A DNA stretch of 64,000 bases, taken from assembly GCF_000002875.2 (NCBI RefSeq), contig NC_009397.2, forward strand, positions 2,501 through 66,500, written 5' to 3'. The notes beneath the pieces are model-generated. The model had not been told where the DNA came from. It searched no databases and worked only from the letters and a program-made list of their open reading frames with translations. The position numbers and the translations under genes were made by a program. Positions 29,885 to 40,585 of this stretch are shown one piece after another (within the stretch, counting starts at the first letter, position 1; each line of letters starts with the position of its first letter). Source of the DNA: Leishmania infantum JPCM5. Its lineage: Eukaryota; Euglenozoa; Kinetoplastea; Trypanosomatida; Trypanosomatidae.

Positions 29885-30943
29885 CTACTTGCTTGGTTGT
29901 GAGTCATCCTTCTCCTTCGACGCCGTTCCCTCACAGTGCGTGACGGTGGCAGGATTCCCAATGTCGATCTGCGCCGCGGCAGCAGCAGTGCTGATCCTCT
30001 TCAATCGCTCCACCTCCTCTACTGCCTTCATGTACGCCTGCGCCTCCGCTTGCCGACGCGTCTCCAACTGCATCGACTGCTTATTCACGTACTTGCGCAG
30101 CGCAAAGATGTCCTTCTGGCGCCGCCAGCACCGCAGCACTCCATACAGGGAGCCGGCGGTGATAGAGAACCAAAAGACGATGTACATGGAGTGCACTACG
30201 GGGGTGAGGTGCACATAGGTGACCTCGTCCACCTCGCGGCGACGGGGCCACGCGCGACCGCGCACAATGCGCTGGTCGTCGCCCGAGAAGTCCTCGAGCA
30301 TCTCCACGTAGTAGTGATGAGCACCGTGCTTCTCGGCACTCTCCTTGAGGTGGTCCGCACCCCACCGGCGGCGGTAGTAGGCCATGGCCATGTTCCACGG
30401 CCGCACCACCAGCCACGACAAGTCCGCCGCCACCGGGCCCTCGTTTTCTGAGCTTGGGCCCCAAAAAAGAGACCCGCCTAAGAACTCCTCCTTCCGCAGA
30501 ATGCCGCGGACTTGGGCAGGGGCGAAGCCCTCACCGATGTACTGTCTCAGCATCGTGCGGTGCTTTCCGGCGTCGATCGGCACCCAGCCGCGGTTCACCA
30601 TCACAAACCTACCAGTGTCGGCGATCTCGAAGGGTGTCATGACAAGGAACCCGCCGCGGCTCTCGTCCTCGTTCGCGGCGCCCTTGTACGACGGGATAGA
30701 GCGCGGGCCGACTAGGCATGACCCTTCGTTGTCGAACGACCCATTGAGCTTCACTCGGCGGTACTCGCACTCGTTCACCGTCGCGTTCTCTGGCGGCAAG
30801 TCTGTCAGCGGGCTCTTCTCAACGTTCTTATGATTCTCGATCAGCTGCTTCTTCTGGCCCCTGCGGAAGATCTGCCATATGCCAGCGTTGAAGGACATCA
30901 CGCTGGTGCACAGGAACATCACACCCATGTGATCGGGCCTCAT
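29885..30943 (-). CDS. SURF1: SURF1-like cytochrome c oxidase assembly factor
   Basis: 352 aa from the ATG at 30943. SURF1 proteins sit in the mitochondrial inner membrane and help build complex IV. Family features: an N-terminal hydrophobic segment (about 4-24) followed by GIWQIFRRGQKK, EYRRVKLNGSFDN at 60-72, GGFLVMTPFEIADTGRFVMV at 97-116 leading into VNRGWVP (116-122), and the C-terminal membrane segment HLTPVVHSMYIVFWFSITAG near 245-264. The loop between the two membrane segments is the expected core. A charged, Ala/Lys-rich tail of about 75 residues follows the second segment, longer than I expect of most SURF1 proteins. No cleavable targeting peptide is evident, as is common for proteins with an N-terminal anchor. 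Confidence 0.9.
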   Translation of the reverse strand: MRPDHMGVMFLCTSVMSFNAGIWQIFRRGQKKQLIENHKNVEKSPLTDLPPENATVNECEYRRVKLNGSFDNEGSCLVGPRSIPSYKGAANEDESRGGFLVMTPFEIADTGRFVMVNRGWVPIDAGKHRTMLRQYIGEGFAPAQVRGILRKEEFLGGSLFWGPSSENEGPVAADLSWLVVRPWNMAMAYYRRRWGADHLKESAEKHGAHHYYVEMLEDFSGDDQRIVRGRAWPRRREVDEVTYVHLTPVVHSMYIVFWFSITAGSLYGVLRCWRRQKDIFALRKYVNKQSMQLETRRQAEAQAYMKAVEEVERLKRISTAAAAAQIDIGNPATVTHCEGTASKEKDDSQPSK

Positions 30944-32128
30944 TTTGCTATTCTGGTTGGTGGTGGGTGGTGGCTGAGTCGTATGGACGACGCTGCGGCG
31001 GCAGCTGCGGAGAGTCGAGCCCCGGCGAAAGGGAAAGACGAGATTACGAGGGGGCAGGTCGCGCGAACGACAGAGAGTGCGACCACAATAACCAGCGAGA
31101 ACAGAAAAGGGTGTGCAGGCGTGGGTGAGTGAGGGCGTGTCCGCGAACAGTCTGTGAAGGATATGGGGAGCGAGGGAAAAGGGGGTGGGATGAAGACGTG
31201 TGTGGCTTTATGTGTGTTAACGTAGACAAAATGTGACGAGTGCGTGCGTGAGAGGAAGAGAGAGACGCCGCGAAGGCCCGAGACAAGCTGTCCAGTGAGC
31301 ACCCTCTCACTCAGATGGCGAAAGGAGGAGGAGAGTGAAAGAGGCAGGGCAAGGTGAGCGACGAAGGGGAGAGGATCGAAGGGTGGAGGAATGGCAGGGG
31401 GCGGATGAGTATTCGTTCAAGAAGGCGTGTTGATATGCCGGTGGGGGTGCGTGCCAAGACACGGGTCACTTCCAGTGAGCCACAGCATAGAGTACCGCCA
31501 CCCCACCCCCACACTCAGCGACATCCTCTCTTCCCTCGTCCCCTTTGTCGTACTCCTACCATGTGGGGAGAGGGCAAAGGAACCGTCGCGGAGGGCATTC
31601 AGGGGCGTCACCCGGGCAGGCATAGCCGCCAGTGCATAGAGACATGCACAGAGGAGTGGAGACGACAATAAGCGCTGTTTTGTCCGCAGGGGGGGGGGGT
31701 GGATGCATGTGCAGCTGTGCATCAGCCGCCTACACCCCCAGTAGGTGGTGAAGCAACCATATGAAAGAAGAGAGGAGCCGCAATGGGAATGTGCGGCGTG
31801 TGTTCAGCAAAGCGGGGCGGGCCGAGGGAAAAGGAAGGAGACGGGTGGCGGTGATAACGTGGCGGCCCACGGAACACAGTCCAAAGTGGCAGCAGCAGCA
31901 GCAGCGGGAAGAAGAGGGGGGGACCGTCGGCAAGCCCCAGTTGCCCGCCTCCCACAGCACATGCACGTCGACCGAAAAGTCGATCAGAAGAGAACACGCG
32001 ACACACGGTACAGGTGAAAAAGAAGAAGAAATGCACTCGACAGATCGAGCAGGCAGACAATGGGCCGCAGGGGCACATCACAGCCAACCAGCGCGCACAT
32101 ACACGATTGTGCGCAGCTGCCCTCTCTA
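30944..32128. other. Spacer between the 156-aa gene and SURF1
   Basis: About 1.2 kb with no gene. It has a G10 tract near 31690, a CAG repeat near 31892-31906 and a pyrimidine-rich minus strand. No RNA gene or element is recognised. Confidence 0.55.
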
Positions 32129-32599
32129 TCACACGGACGCTGCGCGGTGCGCCTGAGAATCACCGGACAACGAACGCAAATACGGCGACACCTCCATGTA
32201 CAGCCGCTTCATCTCGAAAAAGTAGCTCCGAGACTCCTCCACAGCCTCCGCATAGATGTCGCACTTCTTACGCAGACGCTGTAGCTCATCATAGAGCGCT
32301 AGCACCTGCGCGTTGCCGTCAGTCTTTTCAATAGCCTCGCGGCACGCTTCGGCTTCCAAGTTGTAGTGATTCTCGTCGAGTTGGGATTGCCGCCGTTGTG
32401 CCCGTTCCTCCTCTAGTTTACGCTGCAGCACCGCGTTCTCAGCCTTGAGCAGCTGGTTCTGGCACCGAAGCTCAGCGAACTCCTTCATCTCCGCCGCGGT
32501 GAGAGTGGGACTGCTGCTAACACTGCCGGCGTCGGCGGGGTCAGCAGTCGAAGCGACTGCAGAAGCAGAGGGCGCCTTTGATGAGGACGCGCTGCTCAT
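32129..32599 (-). CDS. Small coiled-coil protein, 156 aa
   Basis: The ATG at 32599 (MSSASSSKAP) is chosen because the 52-codon upstream extension is Pro-rich UTR-like sequence. Residues 1-35 are Ser/Ala/Thr-rich and disordered. Residues 36-145 form an almost continuous coiled coil (LRCQNQLLKAENAVLQRKLE, YDELQRLRKKCDIYAEAVEE). There are no catalytic motifs. Such short coiled-coil proteins are often subunits of cytoskeletal, tethering or motor complexes, but the sequence gives no partner. I do not recognise the family. Confidence 0.75.
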   Translation of the reverse strand: MSSASSSKAPSASAVASTADPADAGSVSSSPTLTAAEMKEFAELRCQNQLLKAENAVLQRKLEEERAQRRQSQLDENHYNLEAEACREAIEKTDGNAQVLALYDELQRLRKKCDIYAEAVEESRSYFFEMKRLYMEVSPYLRSLSGDSQAHRAASV

Positions 32600-35500
32600 C
32601 GTCGCTTGCTGACGGAGAGAATGAGGCCAGTTGATTTGATGTCTGTATGTGTCGGTGTCAGTGGGGGAGGGGGGGGGAACTGCCAAGCTTCCTTTGTAGG
32701 TGGGAGGAGGGAGAGGCACGTATGTGGAAAGATTGAAGCAGAGGGAGTTGAACACGTACAGAAGTAAGGGTAAGGAGAAAGAGACGGGCTGCGGCGACTT
32801 GTAGCTGGTGTTGCTCGGTGGTGCACGCCTTCACGCGCACACATCGCCTGCGAGGCGTGGCTTAGAATGCAGTCAGTGCGTTTCTGTGCTTCGCTTTTTT
32901 CTTCAAGGTGCAACGTAGACACACAGACGAAGAGACCGACAGAATAGGAGAGAAAGGACGCACACGTAGACGGTCGCACGCACTCAACGGTGGGGCGAGA
33001 GAGCGATGGGCAGTAAGAACAAGTGTAGGAGACACGCAGAAGAGAGAAGGATCCGCAGCACGCCGCCTCCTCGCATTGAAACACAGAAGAGGGGCGTAAA
33101 GACAAGACACGGGCACATGCGCAAACGAACGCCAGGAAAACGATTCGATTCCGCGCTCCATGGTGCATCGCCCAAAAGCACTTTGAAGTAGACGGAAAGA
33201 TGGCGGAGATGGGGTGGAGAGAGTGCACACGGCTGATCCTCTCGCATCTCCACTTCCTCAGCCAAGCCCCTCACGGAACCGGTTTCCTTCCAGTACACCC
33301 CCTCCCACTTCGACTGCGCATCGGATATCCTGCCTATCTACACGCCGTCGTGTGAGCCGCCGGACTGAAGACCGAGAGGGAGAGCGAATCGAAGACGCGC
33401 ACGCGGGAACAACAAAAACGCACCGCACAAGGGCAGGGACAAAAAGTTTGCGCAGAGTTGTGCTGACGGGCTAACAGCACGGAAGCAGAGAGAGAGAGAG
33501 AGATGCCGCGGGAGGGAAGAGGGGAGGGGGCTTTCGTGAGGGGCCACCCGCGAAACACAGAATGCTGAGAGAGAGGGAGGGGGCACGGGGCCAAACCCTA
33601 AAGAGCCAAAGACGGTGAAAAGAACACGGGAGAGGGAAGCGGAATAGAACGGGAGAGAAGCGATAACAATGAGCGACTGCACGGAAATGGACAGCGCGAG
33701 TAGTGACGGCGGTTTTGTTGGCGTTGGCGATCTTCTGTGACATGGGAGAGAAGGAACGGAGGAAACACGGAGAGAGAAGAGCGCGGGACGAAGGGGAGGC
33801 AGAGAAGAAGCACGTCACCCGAAAGGGCGGCGATAAACTGAATTTGTCGTACAACCGAGTCAATACAAGGAGAGATCATTGATCCTACTGCCTGCGTGTG
33901 TATGCGCCTTGGGTGTGGGGACAAGAGGTGCCTCCGTCATCACTAGCCGTGCGCAGAAACGCGCGGCGAAGGAGTACTACGGCTGCCGTGCAGGTAGGTG
34001 AGCGCATTTGGGCACAAAAGCGAGACGAGGCAGCATTCAAACCCGCGGGCTAATGCGGAGCTTGAAAGGCGAAACGTGTTCCCCTCCACGACGGACCGAC
34101 GCGTCCTCGCGCCACCGATGCCGCTATGTCGCACCCGAGCTCCTCCTCCCTCCAAGCTTTCCTCGCCTCCCACGGCGGAGTGCGAACCTCGTGAATGGAC
34201 TGTCACGCCGTCCTTGTTGTCTGAGTACTCCATGCCCGATAGAGGCAGCTCTGGGGTGCTGCACTGGCACATGGCGGAGCGGCCGACGGCGGCGAGCAGT
34301 TCGTGCAGCACCCGTTGCTCCTCTGCCGACAGTGGTTCTAATCCGCAAGCAACGCTTTCGTATCGGTCATCCACGTCATCGGCTTTGCACGGCGCCCTGG
34401 TGAGGCTGCGAGGAACTAGCCGATTGTGTGCGCGCACCGTCACTGGGGTGTCAGCGGCTCTGCGGCGGATGCCAGCGCATACAAGGGGGGAGGGAAGGGG
34501 GGCCTCTACAGAGGCAGTGCAACAGCAGTAGCGTCACTTCGCAGCGGTAAAGGGAGAGTGCACAGCAAGACGCCACGGGAGGAGAGTGATGGGGAGAAAC
34601 AAGTGCAGAGGGGGAGGATCAATAACGAATATCGCAACGACGTAGTCTGAACCAGTCTCGGTGACCGCACCTGTGACGCAGACCTCCTCTCACCCACTGA
34701 GTGCAGTCACCTCCTCCCTTCTCTCTTCCGTGCCTGTGTGCGCGCGGTGCATGGAAGCGGCGGCGATGGCGAAAGAGGCAGGCAGTAGCAGCGACACGCG
34801 GGAAAAGGCCAAAGAAAACAATTTCGGGAGACAAACTTGCTGATGGAGCTGATGTGGCCGTGAAGCGCACACGCAAGGGCGATGAGACGCTCACAGGCAA
34901 GCACATACACAATTAAGTGTGTGTGTGTGTATACGGCATAGAGCGGATCGCAAGAGAGATAAGATGGGGAGAGTATGAGCAGCACCCTCACGCGAAGGAG
35001 AGGTCGGGGGAAGGGGGGAGGGGGGGGGGGGCAGAGCCGAGATAGGCAAGAGGATGCGTCTTCGTCGACGTCTCTCTCTGATGGTTTGCACACAAACGAG
35101 CACAGACCAACAGAGATGTGTGGCGGCTTAACACGGCACGCCTGTGCGTACCGAAAATATTTACATGTGCGTGTGTGAGTGAATTCATGACGGTCCGTCT
35201 TGTCGCCCTCGCTGTTAGGGGGGGTGCAAAGAGGTGCAACGCGCGAAGTTCAAACGGCATAAAGAGGCAGAGAGACACGTGCGCCACCACTCCCGTCATG
35301 GCAGCAACCGCACCTGCAGCAGCAGCACTCGTACAGGGGCCAAGGGAGGTGAGAAGAGGCGTCGGCATGCACGCCTACACACATATACAAAGCACTTGGC
35401 TCACCGGCCAGCCAACCCCAACGCATTACATCGTGCGAGTCTGCCCGTCTAGACAGCGCCTCCTCCACCACGAGGCACCTCGCCGCACCTCCGCGCGCGT

Positions 35501-36509
35501 CAACCCGAAAAGATCGGCCAACAAAGAGAGAACGAACAACCGGGTGAGGGTGAGTTGAGGAAGGGGAGGAAGGAGCGCACGTGGGTGCGTCCGTGTATGA
35601 GGCGAGGAGGAGGCGAGGTTGACGCACGCAACGCGGCACACAACACCAAGCGAGAGAAGACAAACACACGAGAATACGCAAGGACACGGAAAGAATAAGG
35701 GACGCACTGGGCAAGGTGCTGGAGGAGAGGGAGGAGACAGCTGAGTGGTTGCGCACAAACTCACGTCCCAGCCCAGCAGCACGAACACAAAAACAAGAGG
35801 GCGATGGAGAAAAGAAGTCAGCATGGGAAAGTGCCATGCGTGGGTTTGTGCAGTGCGGAGGCCTAAGAAATAGGCAGACGGTCGGGGAGGCGGCGGCGGC
35901 CGTCACCGGTGCAGCTGCGACCCGGGGGGAGAGGGGAAAGAGGCAGCGTGAGAGGGGGATATGTGAAGCCGACGACTGTACATGGAAGAGAGAAAAATTG
36001 CGAGAGGCAAGACACAAACAACGATCTTAAACACACGACGACTCAAAACGGCAGAGAGTAGGGGTATGGTGAAGTGTGGTGGGTGAGTGCGAGCCATGCA
36101 TGCAAGCAATAATAGTAACAGCGGCAGTGGAGGAGTTCGGGGAGGGGCGGAGCCAAGAAACGGAAAAAGTGGGCGATGGGCAGCCCAACTATACGAGTCT
36201 GTATGTATATGCGCACGCATGAACGTGAGATGTGTGTGGAAGAAAGTTGAACAGAGTACTGAGAGGGTGGCGAGAGGAGACACACGCGTGTGCATCCGTG
36301 CGGTGTGGTGGCGCTCCTCGACAGGGAGGGGTGGAGGGAGCGGGAGCAACACATGTTTGCGCACACACGCACCGACACGCATGGTTGAAGAGCCGTGTGC
36401 AGGGAGCACGCATTGCTGCAATAATAAGAAAACAACCGACGCGGTGAAGAAGAGGCCGGAGCAAAACAACGGGGCGAGGCGGCACAACAAAAACTCGGGC
36501 TGTCTCGAC
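32600..36509. other. Long spacer with one doubtful open frame
   Basis: About 3.9 kb between the kinesin stop and the 156-aa gene. It is mostly purine-rich on the plus strand, with a G12 tract near 35020. The only part with coding-like composition is about 33940-34530, listed separately. Other frames of 100-255 codons read the CT-rich minus strand as Ser/Leu/Cys/Phe-rich protein and are rejected. Confidence 0.5.
33943..34272 (-). CDS. Doubtful hypothetical coding region or gene relic
   Basis: The frame is open from 34533 to the stop at 33943 (about 196 codons), but the only early in-frame ATG is at 34272, giving 109 aa. Upstream in the same frame the sequence still looks protein-like (EPLSAEEQRVLHELLAAVGR just before the ATG). 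A good minus-strand splice-acceptor pattern (CTGCCTCTGTAG) lies near 34515, and the first ATG after it, at 34480, is in another frame and stops after nine codons. So either a short protein starts at 34272, or an older, longer gene has lost its start by a frameshift, or the base call is wrong. No family is recognised and the plus strand is also open here, so chance cannot be excluded. Confidence 0.35.
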   Translation of the reverse strand: MCQCSTPELPLSGMEYSDNKDGVTVHSRGSHSAVGGEESLEGGGARVRHSGIGGARTRRSVVEGNTFRLSSSALARGFECCLVSLLCPNALTYLHGSRSTPSPRVSAHG

Positions 36510-38690
36510 TCACTTGTCCAGACGTTCCATCGTGGCCCGACTGCTCAACGTGTCCGTCTCGTGTATCACGAGGCGTCGCAGCTGCATGTTCTGCTCATCC
36601 ACGCGGTCCGCGTACGTCGTGACGAGCTCTAGGTGCTGCTGCATCGACTCCTTCAGATGGGCTGCCACGTTCAGTCGCGTCACCTTGACAGGGCAGCCGT
36701 AGCGCGAGTACGGGCAGACAACGCTGCCGCAGTCGTTATCGCACGCGGCGCTGGCCTCGTCGGCGCCTAGGGCACCGGCGTTCCAGCGACCTCCTGCCGC
36801 CGGTGCACGGTTCGACTGGGATCGGTTCGCAAACGGTGCACTGCTGGCCAACTGAGCCGATGACCTCGGAGATGAGTGCGCTCGAGTGAACGTGAGGGGG
36901 CCGGTGCCTTCGTCCGCAGCCACCAGGTCTACCTGTCCACCCGCCGGCTCGGCAGCTACGTTGCGATTGTGCGAGGAAGATGTGCGCGATGACGCTGCTG
37001 TCTGGGCTGTAGCACTCTTCAGAATGCTCTGCTGCGCTCCGATGCTGGAGGAGGAGGAGGCCAGCGTCTGTGATGTCTCCATCGAAGCCGACGCGATGAT
37101 ATTCAGAGCAGTGCTGCGCGGTGTATGCATTGCACGACTGAGGTTGCGCGCGCAGCTCGCAACGTGTCCATCCAATCGCCTCTTGCGCACAAACTGCAGG
37201 CAGTGCGGGCACGCCACCTTCGCAACGTCGCAGTTCTGCTCATGCGCCGCGAGTAATTGACGACTCTGCACACACCCGCAGTATCGACACTTCACCTTGG
37301 CCTCCGCGCACTCCTGCTGAGTGTGCCTGTCCATGAGCTGGCGTGGTACGGTGGCACCGCATGCGCCGCAGCGAATCGGGGCGCGGGCGCAGCGCCGGCT
37401 GTGGCTGACCGACTCGCTGCGCAGCATGCGCTCGTTGCAGTACTGGCAACGCATAGGTGACTCCTTGCACTCGGCCACATGCGTGTCTAGCTCCTGTTTG
37501 TCCACATCCTGCCTACAGTGGGGGCAGGCTGCCAGCTGGCGCTTGCACACGTGTCGGTCGCCAATGAAGATCGGCTGACCGCACGTCTTACACGGGATCG
37601 GCTTCACACCGTTGTGCGGGTTTGCAGGCCCCTTCAGCTCCTTGATGCGGTCTGCGTAGCGGAGGGTGTTGAGGGTGTCCTCGCAGTGGCTCTGGCACGG
37701 CGATATCGCCGCGATCACACACGTCTTGCAGCGGCCAACGAAGCTCTCGCGAAGAATCTGCGTCAGTTTCGAGCCGCGGAACGGGATGTGCCGCTTGCGC
37801 ATCGACATGGCACGTATGCACTCCTTCAACGCCAGCAGCGATTTGTTGATCTCGGCGCCTTCGCGGCGCGTCTTGGCATCCGTCTCCGCCGTGTCGGACG
37901 CCCGCTCGCTGCCGGCGAGGTCTACGAAGGTGATGCGGCCTAGTTGCGACTCACTGTTGTTGTCCGCTAGCTTCAGCTTGATCTCTAGAACGGCGTGCGA
38001 CCGTGAGCTGCGGTCGTTTGCGTGCGTTGTGCCGATCGCCCTCAACTGCTGCCCTCTCATCATCAATGCATTGACGTCGCCAACAGAGCTGACGATCTGC
38101 TCAGTGATGCCGACAATATGCACATTCTGGTACTCGTCCTGCAGCATCTTCACCTCCGCTCGATCGTTGAGCAGGTCGTAGAGCTTCGCCCCGTACGCCT
38201 CATAGAAGCTCGCCGTCATGGTGCTGTGCTCCGTCATGGTGAGAAGCTCCGTCACGGCTAAGCTGTAAAGGCCGGGACGCTCTCCTGTGCCGAGCATCGT
38301 GTGAGTCTTGCCGCTGCCCGTCTGCCCAAAGGCAAAGATGACAGCGCCACCGCCTTCCCGCACATTCTGGAGAAGGGGTCGACAGCAGCCGCGGTAGACC
38401 TCCTCGTTAGTGCACGCTTCACCAAAGACGTGATCGTAGCTAAAGCTGCTTGGCTCAATGATGGGTGTGAGGTCGAGCTTCGTGCGCGGCTCGTACACTG
38501 TGACGGAAGGGCCACCATTCTCACCGCAGCGCACCACGTCATTCTCGTCATCCTCGCGGCCCGGGATGCGGGGTCGCTTCCGCACCGCTACGACAATGGA
38601 TGGGCTGGCGCCAGGGCCGCCCGGCGACACGCCGCAGGTGCGATCTGACTGGCGGCTCTGCGACTCGCTGCCGGGGCTGTCCTCTCGCAT
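36510..38690 (-). CDS. Kinesin-13-type motor fused to a TRAF-like zinc-finger array
   Basis: 726 aa from the ATG at 38690; the upstream 11 codons begin with GTG. The motor domain is N-terminal (about 30-355): P-loop GQTGSGKTH at 122-130, switch I NDRSSRSH at 225-232, switch II DLAGSE at 257-262, and HIPFRGSKLTQILRESFVG followed by LNTLRYADRIKEL near 340-352. The KLDLT loop (71-75) and the neck-like end resemble kinesin-13, whose members depolymerise microtubule ends. After the motor, residues 366-515 hold repeated Cys/His units (CKTCGQPI, CPHCRQ, CQYCNE, CGACGA, CRYCGC, CPHCLQ, each followed by spaced His and Cys) resembling TRAF-type fingers. A Ser-rich linker and one more finger-like unit (about 650-680) precede a short helical tail. 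No long coiled coil is visible. All nucleotide-binding motifs look intact. Confidence 0.9.
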   Translation of the reverse strand: MREDSPGSESQSRQSDRTCGVSPGGPGASPSIVVAVRKRPRIPGREDDENDVVRCGENGGPSVTVYEPRTKLDLTPIIEPSSFSYDHVFGEACTNEEVYRGCCRPLLQNVREGGGAVIFAFGQTGSGKTHTMLGTGERPGLYSLAVTELLTMTEHSTMTASFYEAYGAKLYDLLNDRAEVKMLQDEYQNVHIVGITEQIVSSVGDVNALMMRGQQLRAIGTTHANDRSSRSHAVLEIKLKLADNNSESQLGRITFVDLAGSERASDTAETDAKTRREGAEINKSLLALKECIRAMSMRKRHIPFRGSKLTQILRESFVGRCKTCVIAAISPCQSHCEDTLNTLRYADRIKELKGPANPHNGVKPIPCKTCGQPIFIGDRHVCKRQLAACPHCRQDVDKQELDTHVAECKESPMRCQYCNERMLRSESVSHSRRCARAPIRCGACGATVPRQLMDRHTQQECAEAKVKCRYCGCVQSRQLLAAHEQNCDVAKVACPHCLQFVRKRRLDGHVASCARNLSRAMHTPRSTALNIIASASMETSQTLASSSSSIGAQQSILKSATAQTAASSRTSSSHNRNVAAEPAGGQVDLVAADEGTGPLTFTRAHSSPRSSAQLASSAPFANRSQSNRAPAAGGRWNAGALGADEASAACDNDCGSVVCPYSRYGCPVKVTRLNVAAHLKESMQQHLELVTTYADRVDEQNMQLRRLVIHETDTLSSRATMERLDK

Positions 38691-39820
38691 CCCCACTGAA
38701 CAGTGGCGCCGAATGGGCAGCACAAGTACGCGCGTGTCCTATATATTTATGTATCTATGTGTGCACCGTACTACGGAGCAAGAAGGCAAGGGCGAAGAGC
38801 TAGGGGGAGGGGTATGAGGGAGCGGAGGCCGAGGTGTCGTGTAGGATGGCGTCGTGCAGGTGCCGAGAGATTCGGAAAGCGGCAAAGAAAGACGAGAAAG
38901 AGAGATGCCGAAGAGAGGCGGGTGGGCGGAGCAGGAGGGCGCACCGAATGGGCGTCGCGTGCACACACCAAGGTGAAGCATGAAAGGTTTCGGTGGGTAG
39001 ACTGCTGTAGAGAGGGGGGGGGGGCAGAGGAGCAGAGCCAAACGTGGTGGTCCGCTGCGCAACCCCACCCCACCCCGAGCGATCGATCCTCGAACCGCTG
39101 AACAGAGAACGTTATTCGCCAACAAGATGGAGATTTGGAAGCGGACGCGGTGCGCGCAGACGCATACATGTATGTTGGCGCTGTGCGTTTCGCCTCCCTC
39201 GCTCAGGCGTGCTGGATGCAGCACGCCTGAGCGAGGGATGGTTCGCATCTTCCAAGGCATCGGCAATCCGCACGGACACCCACGAGCAGTCCCGCAGTGC
39301 TGCGGACGTTCCAATGCTGCTACCCTTGAAGCTTAACTGAACTGTAAGAAAATGCCATGTGCGCACACATTGTGTGTGTTTATCCGTCTCGAGGCTGCGG
39401 CAAGGTGACGGGAGACGAGCAGCGCGGACACACGAACACGCACACAGTCCAGACATACCAGAGTGCGCCCAAACGACAGAAGGAGATACAACGTCCCCCC
39501 CCCCCGCGCCGCATCCGAGCAGGCGCGCGAGGTTCGGCTCAACGGATCACAAGATCAGAGGCAAGTAAGTGGAGAATGGTTAGTTGTGAGGTGAGATAGG
39601 GGGCGACTGATGTACCATAGTGCACCGCAGCTATCCCTGTGCACATGCATGCGTAGACAGCGAGCGACGCGAGTGTGCTGCACGGCCCTCGCTGATCCCA
39701 CATTGCCCATACCGACCTCCTCCAACTCTCTCCTCACAGCCCATCTTTCGGCAACAGCGTCACCGACACGCGCATACACATGCAAGCACACGAATGCTGC
39801 GCATGTAAGCGTGTCGCTGC
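38691..39820. other. Spacer between the 254-aa gene and the kinesin
   Basis: About 1.1 kb with no gene. It carries the strongest inverted repeat in the window (39195-39238), a G10 tract near 39020 and a C10 tract near 39500. Frames here are low complexity. Confidence 0.55.
39195..39238. repeat. Perfect inverted repeat, 19-bp arms and 6-base loop
   Basis: Arms TCCCTCGCTCAGGCGTGCT and its exact complement flank GGATGC. It is 583 bases downstream of the 254-aa gene's stop and about 500 bases upstream of the kinesin ATG. In RNA it would form a very stable hairpin. Its CAGGCGTGC core recurs in the palindrome at 9846-9869. Confidence 0.92.
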
Positions 39821-40585
39821 TCACTCGTCCTTGATGGTGTTCTTCGGCTTGGGACTCATCGGCACCATGAAGTTGTCGCTCAGCGCCCACCGGCGACGCG
39901 ACCAGAAGGGTCGCCGCACATCTTTCTTTATGGCATCGGAGACAAAGGCAGCGGGGTCGTACGTGGCAAACATCGTGTTTGGCTCCAGCACCTCGCCAGC
40001 GTGCCTGTTCGCTAAGTTGACCGGCGTGCGGCCGCTCTCCTGTGCGAAGCGCTCCTCGATAACGCGCGCGATCATGTCACCTGCCACGGGTCGCGGTGGG
40101 CGGCCAAACTCGTCCACGTCCTCGAGGAACAGCGGAATCTCTGGGTCCCAGCTGCGCTGCTCTGGCGTGCCTGGAATACGTGGCAGAAGCTCCTCCTCTT
40201 CGAAGCGCTCCACTATCGCCGCGGATCGGATGAGCTGCACCAACAGGTGGTCCTGGTGATGCTTGAGGGCGAACCGCTTGCCGCTAATGCTCGACGGGGT
40301 GCCATCAGCGTACTCGAAGTCCGCAATTTCGCGTGACGGGCCGTACTTGCCGTAGCGGTCGCCGTGGCCGTGGTGCAGCATCCACTCAATATGCGTCTTA
40401 CGAAAACGCGGCCTCTCCAAGGGAAACGGCGAGCGGGCCGACGGGTAGGCCGGCGCCGCCTCCGGGGCGGCCCAGGGAGCGTTGCGCGCGCCCGTGTACG
40501 ACGAGCGGTACTCCGAGTACCGGCGAGCCAACGCGTGCAGCGTCGCCGCTGGTGGGCACACGCCGCACCAGTCACGACGACGCAT
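39821..40585 (-). CDS. Hypothetical protein, 254 aa, possibly mitochondrial
   Basis: Starts at the ATG at 40585. The N-terminal 30 residues are basic and hydroxyl/aromatic-rich (MRRRDWCGVCPPAATLHALA, then RRYSEYRSSY), compatible with mitochondrial import. The rest is soluble and conserved-looking, with many aromatic and charged residues (FRKTHIEWMLHHGHGDRYGK; FALKHHQDHLLVQLIR at 105-120; FGRPPRP; PFWSRRRWALSDNFMVPMSP near the end). No catalytic motif or membrane segment is seen. The style resembles kinetoplastid-specific subunits of mitochondrial complexes or mitoribosomes, but I cannot assign one. Confidence 0.8.
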   Translation of the reverse strand: MRRRDWCGVCPPAATLHALARRYSEYRSSYTGARNAPWAAPEAAPAYPSARSPFPLERPRFRKTHIEWMLHHGHGDRYGKYGPSREIADFEYADGTPSSISGKRFALKHHQDHLLVQLIRSAAIVERFEEEELLPRIPGTPEQRSWDPEIPLFLEDVDEFGRPPRPVAGDMIARVIEERFAQESGRTPVNLANRHAGEVLEPNTMFATYDPAAFVSDAIKKDVRRPFWSRRRWALSDNFMVPMSPKPKNTIKDE

